This document shows, in pieces, positions 12,279 to 23,215 of a DNA stretch of 64,000 nucleotides. The stretch comes from Tamarix chinensis. Its lineage: Eukaryota > Streptophyta > Magnoliopsida > Caryophyllales > Tamaricaceae. The stretch spans positions 4,561,001-4,625,000 of the forward strand of contig CM060171.1 of the NCBI GenBank assembly GCA_030549775.1, written 5' to 3'. How positions within the stretch are numbered: position 1 is the stretch's first letter; each line of letters begins with the position of its first letter. A program made the translations under genes and the position numbers. Under the pieces are notes generated by a model. That model made no database searches, was not told the DNA's origin, and saw only the letters and a program-made list of their open reading frames with translations.

Positions 12279-13126
12279 ACATTAGATAAAATACCAAAAA
12301 AAGTCAAAATATTATTAGAAGATTTTATCTGAATTTTTATCTAGTCAAAAATTTATTTCGAACGAATCAGGAGGCTTAAAATTAGTAAAAAGGCTATATA
12401 AAGAATTTTGAAAACATTTTCGGAAAGATTTAACAACGAACGTAAGAATTTATATTATTTGCGGAAATACATTAGAAGACCCCAAAATAATATTTAAAAA
12501 CATATAATTAAATATTTAAGTCAAATTCTAATAAATCGAGATTAATTTAGATAATTTCCAAAACCCGTTTGTCACAACCCAAAAAGCATAAAACGAAAGG
12601 GAATGAATTCTAGAAAGAAATTCATAAATAAACTCCGAAAATCTTTTTAATTTAAAACTTCCCAAAAATATTGACGATTACCGAAAACGAATAAATTTAA
12701 AGTCGGAAATGTTTTCTACGGATAAAATTATTAAAATAAATTTAACTATTTAAATAGAAATCCTATAATTCAAATAATATATTTCGTTAACGAAATATAA
12801 CTTCAAAACAAAGTCGTAGTCACATAACGAAGATATAATCGAAAACGAATTAAAAATATTAAAACCCAAAATACGAGAAAGAACGGGAATATATATTTTT
12901 AACCGAAGATCGAAATCATAAGAATATAATAAAATCATTGTCGTGAACGAATTTGTCTAGAATGGTTCGCAACGACAATGATTAATTACATTCAATTATG
13001 AATTCAAAATCATCGATAAATCCGTAAAACAAATCGAAATTAAAATAATTAATTATTTACATCAAATTACGCTAATAAAATCATTAAACTTAATAAATCT
13101 GGATTTTAAAAATACGGGGTATTACA

Positions 13127-13141
13127 TCACTACCCCCTTAA
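13127..13141 (-). other. Polypurine tract of the giant-LTR element
   Basis: On the - strand this reads TTAAGGGGGTAGTGA immediately before the LTR start TGTAATACCCC. It is the standard position of the plus-strand primer. An identical 15-mer recurs at 14308-14322. Confidence 0.9.
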
Positions 13142-13145
13142 AAAG

Positions 13146-13165
13146 GAACTTCGTCCCCGAAGTTC
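13146..13165 (-). other. Stem-loop upstream of the polypurine tract
   Basis: On the - strand: GAACTTCG, loop GGGA, CGAAGTTC, a perfect 8-bp stem with a 4-nt loop ending 5 nt before the purine tract. The unrelated-length family G1 has GACTTCA-GGGA-TGAAGTC at the same relative place (540-557): the same loop, with C-G replaced by A-T. Confidence 0.75.
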
Positions 13166-14307
13166 GGGAAAACCTAGGTAGCGGAAACTTGACAACACGA
13201 TTGAATAAAACATTTACCGTAATAAATAAGCTAAGAGTAAATCCGAAGAAAAGTAAAACGACGTTTACGAAACCAAACCAACAAGGTTGAATCAAAACAA
13301 GGCATAGGAAACAAAATAAAAGAAGGAGAATTGATATTTAGTAGATTAAATACAATGGGATTCTAATACACAAGAATTACAGACTTAAAGTCAAAATAAT
13401 TTACAAAAATATTATCCTTCAAAATAAGGCCTTACAAAAGAATATCAAAAGTATAACATGAAGTTCAAATAGAATAAAGGAACGAAAACTCTAAAGATTA
13501 CACAACCCTAATAACACCACTAATACATAATATGCACATAAAACTTTATACAATGAGTTATCTCTATAACATTATACAATAAAAACAAGGTTAACACTCC
13601 CTCAACGACTCATAAAAGATTCTCATACATACCAACCACATACCTCTAAATCAAGGAAGATTCTTACCCCCAAAACACTTTACTAACAAATTCTCTAATC
13701 CACGCTATAACCATGCTAGTCTAAACACTTAATTTTCGAAAATGCTACTAATATAGCAACTACAACATTCGAGTCCACAATGTTTATTTATCTCATATTC
13801 GTTAATAGTCCTCCTCATACAAAACAAAACTTAATACCTTATCATCCACCAACAACCGAAAAGAAAATATACCTACTTTACGAGGAAGGATCTTCATACG
13901 TTAATGCTAAAACTACTAATACAAAACACAAAACGGAAACAACTTGGGATAGAATGATAATCAGTGGAAACTAAATATAAATCCATAATGAAAGTTATAC
14001 TGCACCAGTAAGATCACTAGGGTAAATTAGGCAACCTACACTCTATTTATGAACACAAACACCTCAATATAAACCTCAACATTATCATTATCATGATCAC
14101 AATGCTAGGTTTATTCCAATAGAAAATGATACATCTATTTAAACATCACTATCAGGGTTCCAAACCTAAATTTCTTACAACTCCAAAAAGTGAAATTACC
14201 CAATCAAAATGGATTATTATTTATGTCAAATCACCCTATATCCGGTAAGGTATACCTTAAGGTTTTTAATCCACTAAACCTGCGAGACTAGGGTTAAACT
14301 AGTGGGG

Positions 14308-14322
14308 TCACTACCCCCTTAA
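14308..14322 (-). other. Second copy of the polypurine motif (possible central PPT or relic)
   Basis: TTAAGGGGGTAGTGA on the - strand, identical to the functional tract at 13127-13141 but followed by CCCCACTAG instead of the LTR start. It lies about 285 bp downstream of the primer site in element sense. It could be a central plus-strand primer, as known for some retroelements, or a scar of recombination. Confidence 0.55.
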
Positions 14323-14593
14323 GAGCAAACTAATTACAAAACTATAGTAATTCACAACACAAAATACAGAGTTAACACCAATCAAGCATGTACAATCACA
14401 AATAATCATATACAAAAAGATAATTACAACAGCAAACCATAAGGCTACTTACACTACCCAATCACACTATCCTCACAAGCTAATCCGGATAAAAAAAAAA
14501 TCACTTGAAAGAGGTGAAATACATTTTCGTTTAAAACATTTAGGATCGTGAAAACCGAATCTCTAACCGAAACCCGGTTCTCAACAACCAAAA

Positions 14594-14605
14594 GCTCTGA
14601 TACCA
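14594..14605 (-). other. Primer binding site for initiator tRNA-Met
   Basis: On the - strand TGGTATCAGAGC begins 3 nt after the LTR end (...GTTACA, AGT). It is complementary to the 3' end of plant initiator tRNA-Met and fixes the element's orientation as - strand. Confidence 0.95.
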
Positions 14606-14608
14606 ACT

Positions 14609-17600
14609 TGTAACACCCCCAAATTTCACTCCTGAAAAAAATTTTTTTGAAAGAATAGAGCGGAAGCTAGGAGCGAATTTAGGAAGTGTTACCGCCACAT
14701 CTAACACAAGATAAATGTCCACCATCTATCTCATGTTAGATGCAAGGCTAAAACCTGTCAACCATTAAATCCGAATTCTAAAAGCACAATAGTGTTGCGA
14801 GAAATTTAAAAGTCAATTACACAATCCTTGAAAATTTAAATACAACCCTTGTAATTTCGAAAGATGGAAACAATTAAACAAACAAATCCCGGGGAATAAA
14901 TATCCGGATCGCCTACTCACTCAAGCCAAGCCTTCCACCCCCAACTTAGTAACCGATCAAAACCTGCATCAAAGGTCTGCTCCCCACCATCGGTGGATCA
15001 TCACAGGACCCATTCAACCAGTGTAGTATCAGTACGGGTCCAATACTGAGTAAGTTCTACTACCCTATTTTATGGGAGAGACGTAACTATACATCAAGTG
15101 CGTATTAAATCATGATACAATACGTTGATACATTATTACGCATACTCAAAACCCACATCACAAATCCTACCATACCCATATAGTAACATATGAAACATGT
15201 GTAACATTGTATTGAAATATATAAGGGTGTTATGACCAAAATGTAAAGTAACTCATTATGCACATAAGCAGCATGGGGTAATACAGATAATAAAAGCCGG
15301 TTATGGTCCGGATAGACTCATTCTTTAGATCTCTGGTAAATATAGTAGATTCACGTCATAATCGTTATGAATCCATGAGAGAGCGGGAACCCCACTATTA
15401 TAGCCGGTGGATCGGTCACTTATAGGGCAGAACGCACCTAACCACTATTATATGCCGGTGGATCGGTCTCCAGGGCAGAACGCTCCTGGCCACTATTATG
15501 CCGGTGGATCGGTCTGGTCCCAACTCTCATGGTGTTTCACTGTGATTGTAACGTATCTTTCCATTATTTGTTTATAAGTCATTTCACACCATAATCTTTG
15601 TTAATCCATTCGAGTACGGGAACCCCACTATTATAGCCGGTGGATCGGTCACTTATAGGGCAGAACGCACCTAACCACTATTATATGCCGGTGGATCGGT
15701 CTCCAGGGCACAACGCTCCTGGCCACTATTATGCCGGTGGATCGATCTGGCCCCGACTCTCATGGTGTTCCACTGTAAGTATATAGTATCTTTCCCGTGA
15801 TTTAATTACAACATACTGTTTGGTTTGTTGAGCTCGGGATCCCCCACTATTATAGCCGGTGGATCGGTCACGTATAGGGCAGAACGCACCTAACCACTAT
15901 TATACGCCGGTGGATCGGTCTCCAGGGCACCCCGGCACCTGGCCACTATTATGCCGGTGGATCGGTCTGGGCCCGGCTCAACAATCTTACTCTTTAAGTA
16001 GTTAATGTCTTATTCATGTATTATTAAATAGGATTCCACCCTTGACATGCATGTCTACTACTCTCTGCTTCTTCCTTTCGAGGAGGCCCGTCCCATATCT
16101 TGAGACTGTTCTCCCCTTCTCATGCCCGATGTCCATCCCCTCTTACTCTTATACATAAGGAAACGTAGTAAGGGCACACTCTCCCGAGAATGTGGACTAA
16201 CCCTAACACAACGATATCGGTCCCGCATGTCTTCACCCCTCTAGGGCTCCTCCTTGGAAAACCCTAATGTGGGCCTATATGGCCCAACTCTTCCTTACTC
16301 ATCCTAACTTTACTTTGTTCCTTGTCTTGCACCCCGTCTCTACTAAGAAGTTCCCAAATATATATATCCCTTTATTCCCCAACTCCGCATGTGACCGCCA
16401 AACCCTAGTTGGCCACACCAAATCCTAGCACTTTACTTCCTCCTCAAGTAACCTCCCTCTTTGCCCCAAAACCTCTTCTCTGATTTATAATCCCACACTC
16501 ATCCTTCATACAAGTGGACTCCCACTCTCAACCCCATACTCCAACCCTCCTTGACCATTCTTACCCTGGTACCCTTCAAATTGCTCATTTCCTCCCAAAA
16601 TCCTAATTGGGTCCCTTAGATACCCTTACATCTGCCTACGTACTATTTTACATCAAAGTCTCCAATAGACCCATAACTTTGACATTATCTCATTTACGCC
16701 CTAAATCAACTTTCCTCCCGTAAGATTCATCCCCATGCGTAATTCACATAAACCATGCAGACTCCCCAACGCCCACTTACACACAAAACCCTAATAAGGT
16801 CTCTTACGCAACAACTTACGTACTATTTCTCATACCAAGTCACCAATCATTCCAAGACTCTCCCAAGCTCTTACTTACAACTCAAGTCAACTTTTCCCTC
16901 GTAGGGACCATGCCCATGCAAGGTCTAGTTCCCCATGCAAACTCCCCGAACTTCCACTTCCCCATTGTTCTTTTAATTATCATTTCATGCTACCCTAAAC
17001 CCTAGCATGCATGTCCTAGAGGGCCATAACAAGTCACATCATCAACATCAACCTCAAACATGGAACATGTCATACACGTATAGTACAAGGCACACACAAC
17101 ATACCTCATGATCCACGCTGCGCTACACAAAACAGGTTATTCATAACGCATGCATAATACACATCAACAGGGCATGTTCATCATTCACCCACACATTACA
17201 TCACACATAGCACAAGGCCATAGCTTCGTCCTTACTAAACACTCATAAGTAGAGGTAAGTAGAGAACTTACCTGGATCCGAAGCTAGCTAAGCGAAATGA
17301 GAGGGAGAGGGATCCCTAGTTCGTGGGTCCACGAGAAAGCTTTCCTAAACCCGATAGAAATCGAAAACTAAATTAGAAACTATTCTATCAATTAATAATT
17401 CACATACCCTAATTAAATAAACCCAAACTACACAAATGATCCTTCTTAGAAAACGTGTATAAAACTTAGAACTTAAAAGTATAGTTTTATTAAGATTTAA
17501 GGTTAAAACTGAATAAAAACGGATTAATACAAATATCCCTTGGGACATTTCAACTTAATTTGGAAAGCCCGAGAAAGAATAATCGAACATAAGTTAATTT

Positions 17601-19112
17601 ATCGGAAATAACTTATTTATTAGGTTTTGCAACTAAATCGGTAATCTAACCATTTACATAGAACCAAATCCAAACCGATTAGATTAAAACAGAATTTAAA
17701 TGGTTTAAAACCCAAAGATAGAATTCGATTAGATGAAATACACATAGCAAAAATCAATTTTATAAAATCATCCCCGAAAATTAGGGTTTTTAATACCTAA
17801 ACCACAAATCGGCCAAATCAATCTGACTACCTCAAATTAATAGTTTTAAAACATAATTAAACTAATTCTAGATAAATCCAGATAATCAATTTCAACAAAA
17901 CAATATTCCGATTAACCAATTTCAGACAATCCATTTTCAAAATTAGGGTTTTAAAGCCCGAAAATACGATTCAGTAAAATTCTATAAATTTAATCAAATT
18001 GAATGTTTAGAAATATAATTAAAAACATTTTATAATATATCAATTAATCAATTGATCAAAACCGATAGCAGAAATATCCAATTGAGCACAATTAGGGTTT
18101 TTGAACCCGGAACGCAAACCCGATCAATTATTGCCAAAACATACCAATTGACGGTTCGGAAATGTAATTAAACATATTCTAATATAATTTATATAGTCAA
18201 TTGAATAAAATAACCTGATTACAAAATCCAATTTAAATCCGCGGGAGTTTTGACCTAAAAATTCAATTCCGATAAATTACGCATAATTTTTACAAATCAA
18301 CACTTCAAATATAAAATTAAATACATTTTAAACGATATTATAAAATCAATTGAGCGGAACGGCTCAATTACGCAACCCAATTTCATTACACAAGAATTTT
18401 GACCTAGGAATCGAATTCCGATAAATTATGTATAAATTTCTCAAATTGACGGTTCCGACATGAAATTAGATACATTTAAAAACATATTGTATAATCAATT
18501 TATCCAAAATCGCCAAATCGAACGGATCCGAAAAATTTGGGCATAACCCGGCCTAAAATTCAATTTTCACAAATCAACCAAATACACCACAATTAACCAC
18601 TCTAAATCAATCATACAACATATATATACATAATCAAACAATCAATTTAGCTTTTCATAAGCTAATTCATACCCAATAAATCAAAACAAGGGTTAGGGTT
18701 TTCGGAAATTTATACCAACAAAAATCAGCAAAGATCGGAGCAAGGGAAGGCCGGGGAAGCTTCGTCGAAGGCCAAGGACTGGTCGCCGGTGGTCGGCCGA
18801 GCTCGCCGGTGACGGACGGTGGCACGAGCTGCGTGGCTCGTCGTTGTTGCGGTCTGCTACCGCCGCTGCTCCTGCGTGGTTGTTGTGCTGCATCGGTTGC
18901 AGCTGTTGTGGTTGTTGCCTGCTGCGGTGGTCGGTGGCAGTCGTGGCTGGCGGTGGCGGTAGCCGGCGGCCAGCGAAGGAGAAGGGAGGAGCTGGAGAGA
19001 GGGGGCGGTAGGGCTTCGAGTGCAGAACAGGGGCGCACAGGAGAGGGGTCGGGGTGGGGAAGAGAGAAAGAAAAAGAAGATGGGGGGGTTCGGTCGGGCC
19101 GGTTGGTGCGGG

Positions 19113-19146
<34 letters not shown>

Positions 19147-19994
19147 ACATTAGATAAAATACCAAAAAAAGTCAAAATATTATTAGAAGATTTTATCTGA
19201 ATTTTTATCTAGTCAAAAATTTATTTCGAACGAATCAGGAGGCTTAAAATTAGTAAAAAGGCTATATAAAGAATTTTGAAAACATTTTCGGAAAGATTTA
19301 ACAACGAACGTAAGAATTTATATTATTTGCGGAAATACATTAGAAGACCCCAAAATAATATTTAAAAACATATAATTAAATATTTAAGTCAAATTCTAAT
19401 AAATCGAGATTAATTTAGATAATTTCCAAAACCCGTTTGTCACAACCCAAAAAGCATAAAACGAAAGGGAATGAATTCTAGAAAGAAATTCATAAATAAA
19501 CTCCGAAAATCTTTTTAATTTAAAACTTCCCAAAAATATTGACGATTACCGAAAACGAATAAATTTAAAGTCGGAAATGTTTTCTACGGATAAAATTATT
19601 AAAATAAATTTAACTATTTAAATAGAAATCCTATAATTCAAATAATATATTTCGTTAACGAAATATAACTTCAAAACAAAGTCGTAGTCACATAACGAAG
19701 ATATAATCGAAAACGAATTAAAAATATTAAAACCCAAAATACGAGAAAGAACGGGAATATATATTTTTAACCGAAGATCGAAATCATAAGAATATAATAA
19801 AATCATTGTCGTGAACGAATTTGTCTAGAATGGTTCGCAACGACAATGATTAATTACATTCAATTATGAATTCAAAATCATCGATAAATCCGTAAAACAA
19901 ATCGAAATTAAAATAATTAATTATTTACATCAAATTACGCTAATAAAATCATTAAACTTAATAAATCTGGATTTTAAAAATACGGGGTATTACA
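14609..19994 (-). repeat. Giant LTR, right copy (5' LTR in element orientation)
   Basis: Near-perfect duplicate of 7735-13126, offset by 6,874 bp. It is 6 bp shorter because of a G7 run near 19082 and a T26 run at 19112-19137. It contains the same array (15383-15978), GC-rich block and AT-rich end, terminating in GGGGTATTACA at 19994 before GGAGG. In element sense this copy would supply the promoter. Confidence 0.95.
15383..15978 (-). repeat. Higher-order tandem array of GCCGGTGGATCGG motif, right LTR
   Basis: Same three-block, nine-monomer array as at 8509-9104, differing by one base in the first block (CCACTATTATATG here, CCATTATTATATG on the left). Confidence 0.9.
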
Positions 19995-21130
19995 GGAGGC
20001 CTATAACTCTAAAATTTAGGTAGAATATAACTAGAATGAGGCATAGGATCTAGGGGAGGATTTCTATAAGATAAATTTAGATGATTCCTACACTCGGGGT
20101 TATATTTGTTTGAAAAAATATCCCTTTTTTGATTAAAATTGTTCACATAATCAGCATGCTCATTGACACTCAAATCGGGGGAAAAAGATGTTCCAACTTG
20201 AAAATCTAATGCAATATGACCTATGATGCCACACATTTCACATGATGTTTGATTAGTATGATATGCTACGGCATTAACACTTAATATGTCAAATTTTTGA
20301 AAAAGAGAATCTTCCATTATGCAAGATGATCTAGTGCATCACCATTATACCTCATGTTCTTTTTGGGTAAATAGCACTCACTCGACTACTGTAAAAGATT
20401 TTGGGCCATATCTTCCATGAGTTTTCTTGCCTGTCGCACAATCTTGATCATTATTGCCCCACTAGCTGCAACATCAATAGTCATACTAGTTTTTCAGAGA
20501 ATAACAGTTTATAAGGTGTGGCTGATCAACCAACTTTTCAATCTATTGTGTTGGCACATCCTCAAGTGGGTTGTGTACCTCTCCTAAATGTCCTATAATT
20601 ATTCCCCATCTTTCTATGTGAATGTTGTTATTTGATTCCTTAGTTGAGATAAATTAGTCAAATGGAAGTACTTGGCAGGAAATTTCTGTAAGATTTGGTC
20701 CCATGTAGTGGGATTGCCTTGTCCCTGTAATAAAAAAGGGAACAACATTAGTTTGATAACATCATCTGATACTCCATTCATCTTTAATGTATCAAAATAC
20801 TCAATACTGTTTGAAAAGTGTAAATTAGGATCTTTCATTAGAGTGCCACAAAATTACTTCAGTTGGATCATGGAAAGAAGCAAAGGCTTGAGCTTAGAAT
20901 TGTTAGAACCTATATAAGGCCTAGGCATGCTCAATTGCATGCCATGAGATGTTGGTAAATCAAACTCTTTCAAAGATCAATCTTGGTAGCCTGGGTTTTC
21001 TTGGTCCCCCATAGTGGTATTGCTATTTAAACTTTCCTTTGTTTCTTGTACCTATTTCCTAATATCCTGTAAGGACCTTTTGATCTCGAGATTATACTCA
21101 ACAATTTCTCCAAGTCATTGGGATTAAGGC
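19995..21130 (-). pseudogene. Athila-like gag remnant
   Basis: Read on the - strand, the capsid region lies around 20838-20614: DPNLHFSNSIEYFDTLKMNG, then VSDDVIKLMLFPF, TTWDQILQKFPAKYF and SQLRNQITTF, matching the family's conserved capsid order. A degenerate region follows at 20600-20330 with several stops. The nucleocapsid part at 20317-20009 has CEMCGIIGHIALDF, a CCHC zinc knuckle whose last cysteine is replaced by phenylalanine, followed by NNFNQKRDIFSNKYNPECRN-like text typical of Athila. The left edge is the GGAGG copy of the giant-LTR insertion, and its pol is at 3480-7729. Non-functional. Confidence 0.8.
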
Positions 21131-21639
21131 ATACAATGGTTCCTACATAAGAAAACAAATAAAATAAAATAAAAATATATTCTAGTCAAAGAATGAAAAG
21201 AGTCAATATTAAAAATGCCTAAGTCTGTAGCAATAATGCCAAAAACTTGATGAGCCAAATTCGCAAGTGGATGGACTCGTTGTCTCATGTCACATTTGTC
21301 TCCACATAGACTTATTAAACACTAAAATTTCACCAAACTAATACTATTTAGACCAAGTGCATCTAAGATTGAGTGATACTTGTAAAAAATATCAAGAATA
21401 ATAAGCAATAATAAAAGGATTCCAATAAAATAAATAAAGCCTAGGCTTGAATTTCATACACAATTAAGAGGTGAACAAGTGAATCATTCACTTTTTAAAT
21501 GGATTACTCTATCCATACAGAATAACTAGCTACAATTAACTAGTAACCCCTTTTGAGGCCTAAAAGTTTAATTTAGTATAGCCTAATAACCTATTTTCAT
21601 GGTATTAAGTCAGATGGAATTCATAAGGTTCAAGTTAAT
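21131..21639 (-). other. Athila-like 5' leader with degenerate primer site
   Basis: No gene. On the - strand, CAAGTTTTTGGCATTATTGC near 21253-21233 resembles a decayed primer site, since the family normally has TTTTGGCGCCGTTGCCGG. This is where the 5' leader meets the LTR. The rest is AT-rich and probably LTR, cut off by an older LTR insertion at 21640. Confidence 0.5.
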
Positions 21640-22071
21640 TTTAATAGCCTAAAATTTAGCTAAATATAATCCCTTATAATTAATACTTTAATCCAATTAT
21701 TATCTTGAGATACTTTTATTTCATCCTTACCCTAATTCTTTTATCCCAAAACCTTAACCTAATCTTAATCTTTGACCCAAGAAATTTATATTTCTTAACC
21801 TAACTTTAATCCCGGTTGATTTATATCATTGATCTTACCAAAATTAGCTAATCAAAAGCTAACACAGTCCTAATCCTCACCTTAAGCTTTTCAGCTTTTC
21901 CCTTTTTTTTCTCCTTTTTTCATTTCCTTCCTCCTTCTTGCGCCGATTTCTTCTTCTCCTTCTCCTTCCTTGAATGTGTTTTCCTTACCATCTGCAACAT
22001 ACCACCATCACTTTTCCACCAATTTAAGAATAGTGGGGGTCTCCGAACTCAACGTAAATTAATATTGGAAT
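21640..22071 (+). repeat. Left part of an old short solo LTR (continues at 27055-27665)
   Basis: It starts TTTAATAGCCTAAAATTTAGC, like the start of the solo LTR at 29250 (TATAATATCCCAAATTTAGC). It then runs through AT-rich and CT-rich sequence before being interrupted at 22072 by another solo LTR. Joined to 27055-27665 it is about 1.04 kb. The flanking pentamers are TTAAT (21635-21639) and CTAAT (27666-27670), a duplication with one mismatch. Confidence 0.6.
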
Positions 22072-22739
22072 TGTAACACCCCCAAATTTACTACTGAAAA
22101 ATTTCGTTTAAATCAAAAAGGTTTAGCGGAAGCGAAAGATAAAACTGTAAACTCGGGGGCGTTATCGCCACACTTAGTACCAGACCGGTACACTTCTACC
22201 GTTCTAGTACTAAGTGCTAAGGCTAAAACCAAACAACATCAAGTGCGAAACATTAAAACATGTGTCGACATTTGACATAAATCATTAACGAAACACAAGT
22301 CAAACAGTAATTAGAATACGATTTCGGATTACAACTTAAGAATACAATTTCAAACATGAAGCGTAGTACAAAATACGGCTAAATAAAACAAGTCCCGAAG
22401 GATCAATATCCGGATTGCCTACTCACTCAAGTCAAGCCTTCTACCCTAAAATAGTACCCGATCATAAACCTGCACAAGAGGTCTGCTCCCCACCATTAGT
22501 GGATCATCACAGGACTCATTCAACCAAGGTAGTATCAGTACGGGTCCAATACTGAGTAAGGGCGCCGGTGTGCTAAGGCCAAGCATACAATCATACAACA
22601 TAATACACATAGCACAATCACATAGGCAACGTGTGATAACACACAAGATAAGGCCTGAATACTTCCGGTGACTTATTCTTCATTCTTATTAATAATATGT
22701 TCATTCCACACATATTCTTTAATAGTGCATGTGAGTGCG

Positions 22740-23215
22740 GGAACCCCACTATTATAGCCGGTGGACTGGAAGTATACACACAGGACAAAACGCCTCTGAC
22801 CACTATTATAGCCGGTGGACCGGAAGTAAACACACAGAACAGAACGCCTCTGACCACTATTCTTACCGGTGGACCGGACTGGCCCCGACTCACATGGTGT
22901 TTCACTGTAAGTATTTAGTATTTTCCCATGGATTAACTTATTTACTTTGGTTTGTCGAGCACAAAATCCCCCACTATTATAGCCGATGGACCAGAAGATA
23001 AACACACAGGGCAGAACGCCTCTGACCACTATTATTGCCGGTGGACCGGAACGAAACGCACAGGGTAGAACGCCTCTGACCACTATTATTACCGGTGGAC
23101 CGGAACGAAACACACAGGGCAGAACGCCTCTGACCACTATTATTACCGGTGGACCGGAACGAAACACAGAGGGCAGAACGCCTCTGACCACTATTATTTG
23201 CCGGTGGACCGGACT
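22740..23215 (-). repeat. Tandem array of GCCGGTGGACCGG motif (57-bp monomers)
   Basis: Two blocks: about three monomers at 22745-22880 and five at 22972-23215. Each monomer is CCACTATTATxGCCGGTGGACCGG followed by GAACGAAACACACAGGGCAGAACGCCTCTGA-type sequence. The core CCGGT-GG-ACCGG is a near-perfect palindrome. Because the period is a multiple of three, several long repetitive reading frames stay open here. They are artefacts of the repeat. Confidence 0.9.

Larger units (their letters stand above)
7735..13126 (-). repeat. Giant LTR, left copy (3' LTR in element orientation)
   Basis: Direct repeat of 14609-19994. It holds a conserved ~150-bp block (about 8030-8180) shared with the solo LTR at 22072-27054, a tandem-repeat array (8509-9104), a long pyrimidine/AT domain, a GC-rich block (11870-12240) ending in a homopolymer T tract, and an AT-rich end. 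Several reading frames stay open across the GC-rich block (such as 11793-12164 on - and 11935-12285 on +), but they encode only low-complexity Pro/Ser/Thr or Gly/Arg text. I do not treat them as genes. Confidence 0.95.
13127..14608 (-). other. Non-coding interior of the giant-LTR element
   Basis: These 1,482 bp lie between the LTRs. The longest open stretches are about 60 codons and show no retroelement motif. The interior carries the polypurine tract at one end, the primer site at the other, and a second copy of the 15-nt polypurine motif at 14308-14322. Next to the tract, on the - strand, residues like NFGDEVPF resemble the degenerate end of a chromovirus pol reading frame, suggesting descent from an autonomous gypsy element. 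Confidence 0.85.
7735..19994 (-). mobile_element. Young non-autonomous giant-LTR (LARD-like) retrotransposon, 12,260 bp
   Basis: Two direct repeats, 7735-13126 (5,392 bp) and 14609-19994 (5,386 bp), bracket a 1,482-bp interior. On the - strand the termini are TG...CA. A TGGTATCAGAGC primer site lies 3 nt inside the upstream LTR and a purine tract AAGGGGGTAGTGA abuts the downstream LTR, so the element reads on the - strand. A GGAGG duplication flanks it. No gag or pol motif was found in any frame, so it must have moved with proteins supplied in trans. The only LTR differences I saw are two base changes (8571 C/T; 11208 T versus G) and slippage in a G run (10 versus 7) and a T run (29 versus 26). 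The last two fully account for the 6-bp length difference. LTRs longer than the interior and the lack of coding capacity fit the LARD concept. A relic of chromovirus origin is visible next to the purine tract. Confidence 0.95.
3131..21639 (-). mobile_element. Athila-like Ty3/gypsy retrotransposon, decayed, split by a 12.26-kb insertion
   Basis: Read on the - strand, gag (20.0-21.1 kb) precedes pol (PR, RT, RNase H, IN from 7.06 down to 3.48 kb), the expected gypsy order. The two halves are separated only by the giant-LTR element 7735-19994, which is flanked by a GGAGG duplication, so they are one ancient element. All domains carry stops or frameshifts. The interior ends with the characteristic GGCAACCCAA motif (near 3475-3485 on the - strand), which follows integrase in Athila elements. 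The right part (21.13-21.64 kb) is leader and possible LTR. Neither terminal LTR is clearly complete. Confidence 0.75.

Noticed and set aside
11793..12297. Open frames of 66-123 codons on both strands in the GC-rich LTR block (and their copies at 18667-19165)
   Set aside because: Low-complexity Pro/Ser/Thr or Gly/Cys text in a GC-rich stretch, open on both strands and in several frames, with no domain. Frame lengths change with homopolymer slippage between the two LTRs.
7735..13126. Large segmental duplication (rather than LTRs) pairing with 14609-19994
   Set aside because: Ends are TG...CA, a primer site and a purine tract sit exactly inside, and a 5-bp duplication flanks the whole. This is diagnostic of LTR retrotransposition.
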